In this document: positions 1 to 12,875 of the stretch, piece by piece
Position numbering within the stretch: the stretch's first letter is position 1
Layout of the letters: the number at the start of each line of letters is the position of its first letter
Assembly: GCA_033030425.1 (NCBI GenBank)
Contig: JAUFSD010000004.1
Span: 1,922,001-1,986,000 of the forward strand
Length of the DNA: 64,000 nucleotides
Source of the DNA: Verpa conica
Lineage: Eukaryota > Ascomycota > Pezizomycetes > Pezizales > Morchellaceae
Direction: 5' to 3'
Position numbers and translations under genes: made by a program
The notes under the pieces: generated by a model
What the model was told of the DNA's origin: nothing
The model's input: only the letters and a program-made list of their open reading frames with translations
The model's database searches: none

Positions 1-3000
1 GCGGGATCTATCTTCTCTTGCTATTTAAAAGATTCATAGATCATCATGAAACATGTTACAGGGTATTCGCTCTTCGAAATTCAAGCTTTATGGGCAGCAA
101 CAGCAGACCCGAGATAACCGGCATAGCCCTGTATTTATTAGGTGAGCCAGTTGATGAATTATCTCTCCGGAAACAACCCGGTGGGCTGCGGTGTACTGTA
201 TCAGGATATTTGCAAACATAGGCTCATTAATTAGGACATCTCCCCTAATACCATGAGGAGGGTGACTGTGTTCCATGCACCGGCCATGTGACTACCCGAA
301 TCATAAGATGCAATGTAATCAGCGCTAGGTGAATTAGTAAAGCTAGTAGCCTCTATGGCGAGTGGGGTTTTTGCGCTAGACTCCCCCATGGCCCGCCAGA
401 TTTTTGTAGACGTTTCGTTAGTCCGTTGTAGGACGGCCTCAGCCGGGAGCCCATTTGGAGAAATTAGATCTCCAAAGTTAAGTGGTTTTTAGCTGGGTAC
501 AGAGACCAATAGAGTATGAATCTAGGCCTTGTATCGGAGTCTGTGTTACTCCAAGTATTTTGTGGACTAGGGGATTCATCAACGACACGGATCATTTCTT
601 CTGCAAGATCGTGGTTTTCGGTCAATAGAAGAAGGTTCGCAAAAGCCTAGGAATCAATTTCTCGCCTCTTGAAGGGCCCACCCTTTCCCCTCGGGGGGTA
701 CTTTGTTCTTTGACAGCTTCCGGATCGCAAAGTCGATAGCCCTAGTATCCTATAGGTGGGAAGGACATTTTATAGTTGAGTAAGTATAGGAGATTAAAGT
801 GATCTGTGCTAATTTATGGAAACTAGATGAGTGTACTCACTACTATTTAAATTGAGTAGATGGCCCGCCAGGATACAAATATGGGGTAATGGATGAAACC
901 TCACGCTAGGCTCAATTAAAGATAGACTTAACTTGATGAAGCTTATTGCCGGGACTATTTTCACTATTACGAGTTATATTCTGGTGAGTCTTGCAGATAC
1001 TGTATCTTGCCCAGCCTTTGTTGAGCTTAGCGCCAAGGCTCGTGCCTCGCGCAGTCTTTAGTTCAATTACTGGGATGGTAGTATATGTCATGAGACGCAA
1101 GCGTGGATCCTTAGTCAGGGTAGGGGCATTTAAGCCCCCCGATGATGATCATTCGATCATCATCTCCTTTCTTAATAAAAATTAGTCTCTTAGTGATGAC
1201 AGTGCTTTGCTGAGTCTTTGTGACCCTAAAGCCTTACAGTATAGGTCATATTTACTACCAATCACAAGAAGGCTGGGCACGAGACAGTTGCAGATAAGCC
1301 GCACTCGTTTGTCACCGTCACCTTAACCTTACCTAACCGTGCTTATAAATTACTGAGAGTAATAGGTAGATTTCCTCGAAATTCCTGCAATAGATAGATA
1401 GATATGCTAACGTCTAAAGTATCGATTAATGTTCAGGTAGGGGTGTGGGTGATGTATGCAGAGAAGGAGAATCAAGCCCCTTGTGGGTTAGGGTTATTGT
1501 GAGCTAGTAATGGGCACTACAGTAAAAGTGCCCTCAAAACCGGCCATGATCCCAAAGTTCTATATCTCAGAAGTCTGTACAAGAGACCGGTACAGATAAT
1601 CAGAAAGGTAGAAAGTTGTGCTGTTAGAGATTGTATTACTGCGTGTTTGCCTACTCTGGTGCTAACCCCTTTCTATGAGCCGATAAGATAAGGGTGGGGG
1701 CGATAGCACAAACTATCCTGAGACCGGATTAAGCATCAAACCCTTGGCTACGGAGTAGAATTTTTATTAATAATCTAATAATTATACAAATCTTATTTTT
1801 CTTGCTTAGGGCGTTTATTAAGGACTCGTGATTTTCACAGCCACGACACCAAACCCCATAAAACCCTGTCAAAATCTACTCTAAAAAAACAAAAAAACGG
1901 CCCTAAGCCTAAAAATAGGGTTTTAAAAGATCTATTCAAATTCTACAATATTCTTATTATTCTAGTCACATCTGTTGTCATTGTGGCTTTTATTTGTTTT
2001 TACTGCCTTGTATGGGGATTTTAAGTCCGAACTAGAGAGAGAGGCTTGGGATTGGTTAGGGTTAAGTGGCGCCTAATGAACGAATAATATGAAGGCCATG
2101 ACTCAGAGGCATTATGTGCCATACGCAGGAGACCCTTAGCCCTATCCCACTCCTAAGTCTCCACCGGGCCTTGCTCTCTCTGGTCCGGACATAACGCATC
2201 TGAGACTGGGGACAGCTAATTTTTCGAGTAGGTATGGTACTTTGTTTTGTAAGGATCCCTTACACTCGAGACGGCCCCCGCTGTGGTTGCGAAATGATTG
2301 TGAGCATTGTCTCAATTCCCTCGCTGCCGCTTACGAGTTGCATCATGCAGCTTCGTCAGCCGTTGGGTCCGTCTGAAGACGCGACGGACTCCACAAGACT
2401 GGCTGGGCACCGTCCGACTGTAGACTGACTGCAGCCCCCTAAATTATAGAAAACTGGGGGTTCACATTACCGCAACTCTGACACAAATACGAATCAATCT
2501 TTATCTAAGAAAGAAATCTGGAGTTCTAATCGAAGAAAAATAGAGTTAGAGTGAACACAAAGAAGAAATACTACTTGTCACTCTATACTATTGCCAGTGT
2601 ATCTTACAAGTTTATAGTGTTCTAAAAATGGACAGTCCATCCATCCGTCCACATGATGGACGGACTGGCTTGGCTGGAAGACTGTAGTCCTTCATAGTCC
2701 ATTGTAGTCCTGACGGGACTTGCCTGGCATCGACTACAGTCGACTACCATCGGCCTGGACGACTTGCAGCGCTGGTTGCATGCCCTGAAAAAAGTAACCT
2801 TAGTAATGTCTTCGGTTTCAATTGCTTCAGCCGCTCGAGGGGCCGCTCCACCGGAGTCGACCCCCAATATCTGCTACGAGGTGAAGGGGTATGGGCGCGA
2901 GCAAAGGTTCAGAGGACTTTTTATTAACCAACCGGTCCATCTAATAATCTAGTGGCAACCTCCAAAACCTAACCCACTATAGGATTGAACACTGGTACTG

Positions 3001-5407
3001 ATATAGGCTAGGAAAACGCTTCCAATCTAACAAAGTTTAACACAATGCAAAGACCTAATACCCACTCTAGAGTACAGAGTATTCTGGGGTTTACTCAATT
3101 GGGGTCCGGACATTTCTTCGCGCAGCAGCTGGGCGGCCCTCCCGCTCCCAGTGAGATCGGGCCTGAGTCGTGCAGGGTATGCGACCCCCGTATGGGTACC
3201 GTGTAACAATCAAGACCAGGCGACCGGACGGCCACTGCAGCGCTCACGCTCACAGTGGGGTCATCCCGAGTATGGTAATACATAGCCTCTTTGTAGCTCC
3301 AGCAGTAACTCTTAAGAGCGGTAAGTAAAGGTCACTTGCTTGTGCGCCTACCGAACACGTCACGGTGTATCTCGTGGCTATACAGGTAGGCTAGTTCGAT
3401 TAGCAATTTAGGCCCCTAGCAAGGCGATCTTGTTCTCTCTTTCCTACGCCTGTCCGCAGACATTTTATTTCATTACACTGCGCCATGAAAAATATGCCTC
3501 GTAGTAATCTCATGACACTCTGAGAATAGATCACTACTCGATACTATATGAAAGATTAGGGTTGGCACAGCCCTTTATGGTATTCAATTAGGGTAGAGCT
3601 ACTAACCCTGCTGTGTCAGCCTGGTATGAATCAATCAATGGATTAATCATAAGTACAGACGGGTGAAACAACTGATAGGACACCCCCGGTTTTACACTAA
3701 AATAAAAACTTTTTATGGTGCCATTCTTAATGATAGAGAGCCATGAAACTACTCATATTCTTCTCAAAGGTAAACACACTCTAAAATTCCTCATGATTTT
3801 TTAGATTTTCTTAAAGCAGTTCCTATGGAGTGGGGTTGATGTATAGTTGGTGAAACTCTAAAATCCAAAAAAACCATGAGATTTTTGTGGGGATACAACA
3901 ATTACTATCCCTTTAAATCCTTAGCAACATAACTAAATGTAGAATAAAATATATAGCTAAAGAGATTAGAAGTATCACTACCTCCTACTTAAGTTACAGA
4001 ATTTATTCTAAGCATTGGGTGGTATGATAAATAACTAAAATACCCTAATTTTTGTGTAAAACCGGGGTTGTCCTATAGCTATACGTTTTTTCACTCGTCT
4101 GTACATGGGGCCCCAAGGCTAAGGTACTCGCACCCCGCACTGCAATACAAAACTAGAGCAAAAACAAAGTAAAAGCTAAAACACATACATGTAAAGCAAA
4201 AATAAAACAAATATAAATCACAAACTTAAAAACTTTCTTAAACTTCAACACCTTTTCCCGTTATCTTCTTCAATAAGTGTGGTCCACGAGGCCGAGGCGC
4301 CCCGGGGCCTCGATGGAGGGCAAGGCCGGGGGAGTTGCAGGCCAAGCCACCTCGGACCTCTCCCTCTCCTCGCCTCGAGGTGGCTTGAGGTAAATGGTAA
4401 TTAATTTTTTTAAAAAAAACAGACATTGGTAGCAGCGAAATAGATCACCCACTATAGTAGTTTGTTATTCTAGTTGAATACTGGTTAAGCTGGCCTGAAA
4501 CCGAGAGATGAGAGGTAGAAGTAGAGAGAAATCGAATATAGAGATGTTATAGTTGGAATAATACTATTCATTTATAGAACTAGTACTTAAATTTTATTAC
4601 TAAAAATAGTTCTATGCCTCAAGGCTCCTCGGGGTACCCCGGGGACAAGCTCTTAAAATCCCAGGCGAGGCCAATGCCAGAGGCCTACAAAGCCGAGACG
4701 CCTTGGGGCCACCCCCATACCTCGCCTCGAGCGGCCTCGTGAACAACACTGTCTTCAACCCCGGTCCAGCTTCACTCTTGTCTCCCCTGGTCACTGCTTT
4801 CCGCTACATCTTCCCACATTTCTCCCCATCCCCACTCCTCTTCTCCATTCTCGATTTCTCCCCCTCCTCTCTCTTCCCCCCTCCACTCAGCCTGACTGCT
4901 CTTGCCTTCTTTCTCTTGAATTCCCTCCACACTCAGCCAGGCCATATTCACTACTGTATAATCTCGAGATACTCGCTAGGCGGGCACTGCCACCACTTGC
5001 TATCAGACGTATATTAGCTATCTGGCCGTAAGGATTATTATCTTCAGCTAGTTTAATCTGTTTAGGAAGGACTCAAACAAGTCTAGAGGACACTTTTCAT
5101 GGTATGTGGCGGTGACGCCTGCTAGCGAATATAATACTGCCACACGTCTTGACTGGCCACTGCACGTGTATGAAGCCAGCGCCTCCCTACGAGCAACTGC
5201 AAATAGTAAGAGCGCATATATTTGTACGATTTTTTTGTGCCAAGAGCTACTTCTGATATATACCTAGACGCCTAAGACCTTTGAGCGGCGCCTACGCTCC
5301 CACCAGTCTCTAATCACTTTTGCTAGCCTACTCTAGGCCTTGGGCACATCTCCCGATACACTATACCAAAGGTCACTTACGGAGAACGCCGGCAGTAAGA
5401 GAGGATT
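1..5407. other. Gene-free repeat-rich stretch
   Basis: No supportable gene is seen in these 5.4 kb. Open frames are short, and none has a recognisable domain or a splice-joinable partner. The stretch holds AT-rich tracts, short TTAGGG motifs (1485-1496, 2054-2065), a MITE-like end at 1271-1285, an inverted-repeat element at 3653-4104, and two GC-rich islands (about 4270-4395 and 4615-4740). A direct-repeat family around 2340-2450 and 2630-2780 has relatives at 18040-18340. Confidence 0.6.
3653..4104. mobile_element. Inverted-repeat (MITE-like) element, about 450 bp
   Basis: The ends are inverted copies of each other. The left end begins GTACAGACGGGTGAAA and runs into CCCCCGGTTTTACAC. The right end reads, on the minus strand, GTACAGACGAGTGAAA and then CCCCGGTTTTACAC. 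The paired region spans about 45 bp with a few mismatches. The interior is AT-rich and non-coding. No clear target-site duplication was found. A non-autonomous DNA transposon is the best explanation. Confidence 0.65.
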
Positions 5408-8400
5408 ATGCTTTCTAACCGGGCAAGGGTTTCCGCCCCAGCGCACAACTGGCGCCCTTGGCCTACACATACATACTCATTAGCTGCCTTTTCTATCCTC
5501 TGTGCCGCAATATGTACCATTATTGAGTTCATCCTAATCGATTGCTCTACGGACGGCTGCCGGATCTTTGGCGTGCCCTCCACAGTTTGGGTTTCTCGAA
5601 CTTCAAACTTTGTCTATAATATCCTTCCTACAATACTATCTGTGTGCTTCAACCTTCTCTGGGCGGTTGTACACCATGATATTGTGCGACTTGAACCTTA
5701 CATCCAGATGAGCGCCCCAGGTGGGGCAACGGCAGAAGACTCGATTCTATTGGACTACTCGTACATGTTCCCGCTAAGGATACCGTTTTTTGCTTTAAGA
5801 CGCAGGTGAGAGGATAATGAACCTGTCAACAGATGTATAGTTCTTCTAGGCCTTCGGCTTATCAATATGCAGTCATTATGTATGCTTTTTATCGTCATGC
5901 GTTCTAATTCTCGCAAACCTTCTTATTACCCCATTCACCTCTGGCATGTTCGACGATGCAACCATAGTCAAAAATATGACCAGCCTTGGTGCACGGGGGG
6001 TGATTGGCGCGGAGCCCGGGGATCCAAAGCTCTCTCCACGGTTTGCCTATATGGCCTACAATTACGACTGGGCTAATGGGTCGCTTCCTGCATTCACAAC
6101 CGCGGAATATTCGCTTCTACCGGTCAAGCCTGGCCATATATTAATGGGAGACAACGAGACATGGAGTGCGGAGACTATATTATACGAAGCGGAGCTAGTA
6201 TGTGAGCCGGGGACAGTCACCCCAATGGTACACCCAATCCTTGGTAGGGTAGGTTTGAATATTACAACGGCATTAAACAGTCAGATTGCCTACTATCAAT
6301 GGGATAAAGCAGTAATTGGTAGCTATGACATCTCAGTCCAATATCCTTACTACAATGTGAACAACACCTGGGAGTTCTCTTTTTATGTAACGCCATGGAC
6401 AAGCAAGATGTTGCGTGTTTATGAGATGCCAAACACGTATATGTTCATCTGGGCATCTCAGTCAGCTCCACGACCTGTCTGGCTTACGACTCCTATTGAG
6501 CCAGGACTTCCCTTAAATATCACCGCAATCTTCTGTACAGCTTCCTATCACTTCCAGCCTGTAATAGCTACTTTTGCTATGCCATCCGGGAGTGTCACTA
6601 GTGTTAGACGCACCGGTGACCGCGCTTTATTCAAAAATGGCGTAGGTTTCATCGACATTTTCAATGGGAGCTCGCTCGGCCTCTCAAACTTCCCTACAAG
6701 TCGTGCCGGATATCCCGCTGGTCTTGGCTCCAGACCTGCAAGGCTACCCAATGTTGATTCGCAGCTGAGGCGAAGGTTCGGCATACGTTCAAGCGGCCTT
6801 GGTGCCCCACCACTGAGCAGCCACCCACCAAGTAATAGCTCCGTTTTCATGGAGAGTGTATACGCTCTACCAGCATTCTCCCTGCACAGTCAGACTCCAG
6901 AGACACTATGGGATCTACTAGATCCGCACATACTTGCAAAGACTTATCGACGTGAGCTGAAGCTCCTCTTTGCACTGGCAGTAGCCATGGAATTAGTTAG
7001 CAGCGGTCCAACGGAGCCAGTGGCGGTCGATCGGGTTGTTTACTCAAGGGGATTCACGGTGAACTGTCTATGGGTGCGCATTTCACAAGGGGGGCTGGCA
7101 ACAATGGCAATAATGACCATCCTGATTGCTATGCTGGACCGCCGCAGGCGCTGTATGCTTGACGGGGAACCAAATACCCTTGCAGCGGCTCTTCAGCTTC
7201 TAGCGATAAGTCCAGTGATGCGAGCAGGGCTTGAGAACGCTGAGTTCCACACGGAAAAGGCGCTATACACTAAGTTGGTTGATGGTAAAAAGCGGTATCA
7301 GCTGGTTCTTGACAAGCACAGGCACGGGCCAAGGATTGATGTAATTTTTGAGGGAAGAATATGTAGCGAGGACACTGGTTTAACCCCACCAGATGGTGAG
7401 AATCCGGGGGCTTCAACAAAGTCCGATTTATGGGTGATGAAGACATCGTTTGGAGTGAAACTGTTGGCATTCTTTGGCCTACTTGCTGTCCTATTCTTAG
7501 TCGTTGTGGTTTATACCCATGTAAATAAAGGTATAGTTTATCAGCCCCTACGTATATTCGAGCATTTACTAAGTCATGCTAGGTTTTTCAATACTTGGGG
7601 GCACAAGTTCTTGTAGATATAAGGCCTTATACTCTTATATCCCGTTTGTTGTAGGCATGACTATTGAACCAATATTAGCCAGCGTTGGCTCATGCTATTG
7701 TATGCTACGGCCGTACGAGGCACTTGCCAACCACCGTGGTATAAAATCTCTGACTACCGATTACGATACTTCTCCACCTCATTTCCAGGTACTACGGTCA
7801 CTGCGCTCCGGAGATATAACATCAGCAGCTCTCGCCATCAGCATATTACTTGCTAGTGTTCTCGCCGTCGCCCTCGGCAAAGTCTTTTCACTCACGAGCG
7901 TAGGGTTCAGTGTTGAGTTGAATATGGAAACTCCCAGTACACCGAAACTTACGGGAGCATTTACAGACCCCGCACAGTCAACATTCTATGGGCTAGCAGC
8001 AAATATATCGGACGGAAATGATGCACCAACCTGGACTACGCCGGAATTCTTTGTTGTTCCATTCCCCTTTCCAGGGGAAGACTATGATGACGTTACAGGG
8101 AATACCTTTGGTATCGGTATCGATATCCGGTGCAGTATACTACCAGGTGATGGGTTCACTCGTCTCTGCTATAAAAACGACCGTGTGGAGACATGCGCAT
8201 CAGTTGATGATAGCTGGGAGATAATCGGGTATGATACCGGTGATACTTGCTTAGAAAACATGGTCTTCTTTGGTGACAACAACCGATCATTCAGGCTCGG
8301 CGAGCAGAAGATAGTGCGGAGTTCACTATGCCCAGATACATTTTTCGCTGGCTGGGTTGAAGAAGCTGGCGATCCAGATCACCCGCTGATAACGCAGCCA

Positions 8401-9174
8401 TATACGGCGGAGCCACAGGCTATTATCCTCAAATGTACAACAACTGAAAGAATCCAAAGAATTATCGCATCAGTCAATAGAGCTGGCCAAGTACTCTCAA
8501 CCGATATACTCCGCCCACTCAGCGCACACGAAGTCAGGGACTTTTATTCAGGGGGTAAAAGCCCGGGTATCCTAACACGGAGCTTCCTCGATGGGATGGT
8601 AAACGCAGAAGGTGGTGCACTTTACAAGCACGACAGCCTAGAGTGGCTAAGCTACCTCCTAGTAGTCCTCAAGCCGTCAATAATGCTGGAGATTACTGAA
8701 AAGCTATGTATACCAGACACTACTGTGGTAGTGGGGGGTTTCGAAGACCTCTACCGCCGCCTATTCGCTATCAACCTCAGGCTCTATAAAGAGAGTACTA
8801 TTGCACCCGGTCAGCTTCGTCAAACCTCCGGCAAAGCGGTTGTGCTGAAAGACATGGTTCACGCGAGCGGTGCAATTGTAGCTGCCGCGCTGACAATAAT
8901 TTTCTATATAATTATAGTACTGGCTATACTATTCTGGTTGAAGAGACCCAAGATTCGATATCATGTGCCAACAACCCTTGCGGGAATGTATACACTCCTA
9001 TATGCTAGTCATCCAAGGGTACAAACTACGGGCACCAGTCCTGAGGAGAGAGCAAAAAGGCTAAATGGGGAATATATGTTCGGGGAGTTTGTTGGTGAGG
9101 ATAACAGGCCGCATTTTGGGGTGTACCGTGAGGGGACAGGGCTGTTGGTAGCTGAGAATTGGGGGATCAGATAG
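5408..9174 (+). CDS. DUF3433-type large membrane protein
   Basis: Three exons give about 1198 residues: 5408-5805, 5873-7520 and 7624-9174. Introns are 67 bp and about 103 bp. The first junction is well supported because the joined frame reads SHYVCFLSSCVLILANL, a membrane segment typical of the family. The second junction is the best phase-compatible choice, not certain. The product shows the tandem layout of fungal DUF3433 proteins: an N-terminal WRPWP segment with membrane helices, the RLEPYIQMSAPGGA motif near residue 95, a long outer region with many N-glycosylation sequons, a second helix pair near residues 540-570, the RPYEAL motif, and a last helix near 1115. The family is fungal, plasma-membrane or cell-surface, with no known biochemical role. 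Length matches the family. Confidence 0.85.
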
Positions 9175-9761
9175 TATCTTTTTCTATTTTTTGTATAAAA
9201 GGGGAAAGGTTTTTTTGAAAAGAACTTAAGATGTGTATGTATATATAGAGAAGATTTTGTATATTAAGAAGATACCCTGAAAAAAGGGAGAATAAAGCGT
9301 CTCGTGGCTACTTCACTCAGGGTGTAAGGAACACTGTGAGGGGTGTTGCTACCGGGTTCTAAAAACCTTTCATGTGTTCACTTCTTGGCCGAAAACACGA
9401 GTACAAGATTCTTCAAGAGTAACGAAGGGTCAGCCCTCGCTTTTGCGGTATAATATTATAACCCCTTCCAAGTAGGGGCCAAACCTTTACTAGTTATGTT
9501 TAGGTCATTAACTAGATATAGTGGGTATGGTATATTAAACATAGAGAAAGGACGGTTTTGATATAACTCTTCGACACGACTGATCCAAGACAGAGACCTA
9601 CATTATATAGAGTTGAAAGATGCGGAGGTGGAACAAGAAATCGGAAACGGTGTTACAGAATTCGTCTGGAAATAGGATCTGCAGTGAATTCACCTCTTAC
9701 TATTACCTTTCTTTTGCATATTTTTATGGTCACCCTTACCCCTGAGTAGTATGATAATAAT
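9175..9761. other. AT-rich intergenic
   Basis: This 3' flank of the DUF3433 gene contains no gene that I can see. The first 130 bp are AT-rich and may carry the polyadenylation signals. Confidence 0.5.
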
Positions 9762-10292
9762 ATGACTGCAAAGTTTGTGGAAAACTATGTTCTCCAACAA
9801 CCACAGTCTCCTTTTGAAGCTCCTGAACAGCGTAGAACTGTATCTCATATGTTTAAAATCTATCATTCTTGATTCCAAGAGCTTACCAGCTCCTTTAGTT
9901 ACTTCCAGCTTCTACAAAAATCGAAAATTCGCCTTCCCTATAGAACAAATAAAGAAACAGACCTTATAGCAAAAAGTATAACTACTTTAATTACCTCCAA
10001 TACCTACATTCGGTCCCTAGACTTGGAAAATCTAGTCATTTATTGGAAGCTAGGACTATCTGAGCCATCTGATAGTTTAAATTGCCAGTGCTTTATGGAT
10101 GATTTAGAGCTTTCACTACATACTCTACATTCTAAATACCCACCTCCACCTACAGACAAGCGCTATAATACTACAGAAAAAGAGCTTGGAAAATGTGGAG
10201 TATATTATTTCACTTTGTGGTATGCTCAGGGGCAGGCAAAAACGCAAAATCCGGTTATTTCTAGGCAATCAATGAATGCAAGATATAAGTAA
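9762..10292 (+). pseudogene. Broken ORF of unknown family
   Basis: One reading frame from the ATG at 9762 to the stop at 10290-10292 is open for 176 codons apart from a single in-frame TGA at 9870-9872. The predicted protein has ordinary amphipathic composition on both sides of the stop (for example LITSNTYIRSLDLENL, then a Cys-containing acidic stretch and PPPPTDKRY). I do not recognise the family. No GT-AG intron that removes the TGA and keeps frame was obvious. An unrecognised intron, a stop-codon mutation, or a relic of a mobile element are all possible. The sequence just downstream (10335-10426) is a repeat fragment. Confidence 0.4.
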
Positions 10293-10334
10293 GTACCAAA
10301 TACATATTTGGTCTGCCAAGACTTACTAATGTAT

Positions 10335-10426
10335 TAGGACCCCTAGCGGGTTTTTGAGTCAAATCTGCCTCCGAAACTACGGCGGGGCGGGCCTATAATT
10401 TCAGGAACCGCCCCAAGACGAACACT
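10335..10426. repeat. Fragment of the AGTGTTCGT inverted-repeat element
   Basis: This piece ends in CCGCCCCAAGACGAACACT and contains GGGTTTTTGAGTCAAA. It matches the right end of the fuller element at 20377-20780. Only the right end is recognisable here, so it is a truncated copy. Confidence 0.6.
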
Positions 10427-10848
10427 AAGCTTGACTAATACTTTTCTAATTGTATCTCTCGTCTAATTGATTTTCTATGCTATTGGATATACCACTGACT
10501 ACCGCTACTCGCCCTCATTTCTAATGCTCCGCCAATTCACCGTTCAAGTATATATTATTCCTCATTTGTCCAATACCACGGGATGGCCGTCTTAGACAAC
10601 CTCTGGAAGCCAGGAGGATAAAAAACTGTAGAGCATTCGATTCGTGTAGCTCTACACCGACTACCTCGTTACAAACACTCCTTCCATTTCACCGCCTTAA
10701 AAGCTTCCCTAAGCAACCTCCCCATGGAACCCACTACCAACTTTTCGCCTTCTTTATAGTAGCGAAACGATAACTAGGAGGCGGCGTATTCATGCACCCA
10801 ATCGTAGTTCCACTTGCCGATGACGGATGTTCAGTCTAACAACAACAA

Positions 10849-11799
10849 TTAGCACAACAGCCCTAAACTACTAAACCAGATCCCAACACCTACAATACCA
10901 ACAAACGTGCAATCATGCGATACCGGATCCTGATGATATATAACCCTAAACGCACCCGGCGGCTACCATGACATCTTATTAGCACCCCCCTTATAGCATA
11001 CACACACAGGACCTCTCTACTCACCTGCGTCGTCCCCGGCGCATAGATCGGATACTCATGTAAATTCGTTGTCGGCTTTCCAGGGAACATGGGCACTCTG
11101 GGCGTCTTTGTGCGGTCCTCGTTTGAGAAATGTTTGGGGTATTGTCTGAATTTGGTTTTTGCGGCGGTCATTGCGGTATTGATCTGTGTAGCGCTGAATG
11201 AGACCGTATCGGGGCGGGGTTTATTGACAGCTCCAGCTACTGGTTTTGGGTCGTTGTACCCGCAGTACCATTTCACGGAGGCGGAGACGGGGATGGGATT
11301 GCAGGTGGCGGAATTACTTTGGGCTCCTTTGGTGTTGTGGTTTGGGCCGGGATTACTTTGGGCTCCTTTGTTGTTGGGGTTTGGGCCGGGATTATTTTGG
11401 GCTCCTTTGGCATTGCGGTTTTGGCCGGGATTATTTTGGGCTCCTTTGGCATTGCGGTTTTGGCCGGGTTTACTTTGGGCTCCTTTGGTGTTGCGTTTTG
11501 GGCCGGGTTTGTTTACTGGATTGCCTTTGTTGGCTTTTTTGGTAGGGTTTTTTTTGTTTCGTGATCTGGAAGGGCTGGTGGTTTTCTTGTTTTGTGATTT
11601 TGGAGGGCCGGTGGTTTTCTTATTTCGTGATCTGAGAGGGGCGCTGTAGAGGGGTTAGAAGTGGGGGGGAGGATGTTGAGGGGGGGGCGTACCGTTTGAT
11701 TAGGCCATTGCTAGAGGAGACAGCGACGTTAGTGGCGATGGCTATTTCGACGAGGAAGAGAGCGACGAGAAGGATGGACCAGGTGGGGGAGATCTTCAT
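10849..11799 (-). CDS. Secreted repeat-bearing protein with microbial RNase (T1/F1/N1-type) fold
   Basis: Three exons, 11799-11693, 11643-11025 and 10962-10849, give 279 residues. Introns are 49 bp (branch CTAAC) and 62 bp (branch CTAAT). Residues 1-22 form a signal peptide (hydrophobic ILLVALFLVEIAIA), followed by a KR dibasic site. A basic Asn/Pro/Gly/Gln-rich region follows, with about five 13-residue repeats (KGAQNNPGQNRNA type) encoded by 39-bp units. The C-terminal domain of about 125 residues starts near VKWYCGY and carries YPKHFSN, HEYPIY, PPGAFRVIY and CTFVGIV, in the order expected of the fungal guanyl-specific RNase fold. Seen: Glu in HEYPI and Arg in GAFRV fit catalytic positions. 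The His after FVGIV, which is catalytic in RNase T1, is absent (GVGIW). Inference: an RNase-like secreted protein, perhaps catalytically inactive, comparable in design to the RNase-like effectors of powdery mildews. Confidence 0.75.
11305..11515 (-). repeat. 39-bp coding minisatellite
   Basis: About five tandem 39-bp units lie inside exon 2 of the RNase-fold gene. Each encodes 13 residues on the minus strand. Two neighbouring units (about 11385-11465) are almost identical. The unit length is a multiple of three, so copy-number change keeps the frame. Confidence 0.8.
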
Positions 11800-12217
11800 T
11801 ATTATAGGTGGGTCTCTAGAATTGAGATTATATAAAATGAACGTAGGTGTGTGACTGGTAATAGGAAAGTGGAGATAAAAGAGTGAGGGTATCAGAACCA
11901 GCTGAGATTGTAAGTAGAAAAGGAAATAGAATAAACTGTGTCACTTTGAGTGCTAATTGATATTATGGAGGTATTCAAACCTATGATATATATATTTCAA
12001 CAGATGCCTTTCACACGAGGACATTTCTCAGTCCTTCTTTCTGTCATCATTCCACTTTCATGACCGAATATGGGGCTTTGAACCTAGGATACCAGGTATC
12101 TCATGATAAAAAAGAACTTTACCAAGGATATTTCTCCAAATTTACAGATAGACATGTTCTTTATTCGTTGCGACTAGGTATACGAGTGAGAAGACAGTTG
12201 GCCGAGGACGTAATGTT

Positions 12218-12309
12218 CAGGCTGTGAAGACAGGAATGCTCAGGCTATCAAGATAGGAATGCTCAGGCTGTCAAGACAGGAATGCTCAGGATGTCAAGAA
12301 AAGAATTCT
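12218..12309. repeat. 23-bp tandem repeat, four copies
   Basis: Four units start at 12218, 12241, 12264 and 12287. The core is CAGGCTGTCAAGACAGGAAT followed by GCT. The units differ by a few substitutions, and the last is the most divergent. Confidence 0.9.
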
Positions 12310-12836
12310 GAGTGATGAGGGCCCAGAGTACGCCCAATCCGTGGCTATATAGGCTTGATTGATAGGCCTAATTAGGCAAAGCCTCTCACCGTTAGGATGG
12401 GCCGTAATGAACGCTGGGGAATGTTGCGTTAAGAGGTATCAATGGTGGCGGGTAATGTGGACCCGGTACCAAGATAATGCTGGTTGGCATGGGGCACGTA
12501 CTGTGAGATGTGGGTTAGGGTTGGAACAGCGGATACTTGGTTATAACGGATGGGTATATAGCCGACCCATCACTTCTGTAACTTAGAGATTATGCATCCT
12601 CCGATCAATTGGTAGTTGGCAACGCCTAAGACCTAGAACATATGTAATAAGATAAAATACCTCCCAAAATAACCTAAAGGTAATTGTATCTAGATAAATA
12701 ACTTGAATACAAAAAACATCGCTCTCTATATACTTCTAATTAAACCCCAAGTTCTACATAAATAAAAAGAATTTGTTATTTCCTATAATAAGATACATTT
12801 TTTTAGCTGTAGAGTGAAGGCTGCTCTAATGCTTGT

Positions 12837-12875
12837 CGCTGTGCTGCTGTGCTGCTGTGCTGCTGTGCTGTGTTG
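12837..12875. repeat. GCTGCTGT microsatellite
   Basis: A short run of 8-bp GCTGCTGT-type units ending in GCTGTGTTGC. It is non-coding by position. Confidence 0.8.

Noticed and set aside
1485..2065. Telomere proximity suggested by TTAGGG motifs
   Set aside because: Only two-unit motifs occur, and they are spread through the whole window in both orientations. There is no telomeric array.
4703..5017. 104-codon plus-strand frame
   Set aside because: Low-complexity Ser/Pro/Leu sequence from a pyrimidine-rich tract. No domain, and no partner exon.
11089..11649. Plus-strand frame with hydrophobic FGPGLLWAPL-type repeats
   Set aside because: It is the antisense of the 39-bp repeats in the spliced minus-strand RNase-fold gene, which has a signal peptide, introns and a recognisable domain.
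12030..12110. Minus-strand GGTTCAAAGCC as a tRNA B box
   Set aside because: No A box, cloverleaf or T-run could be found around it.
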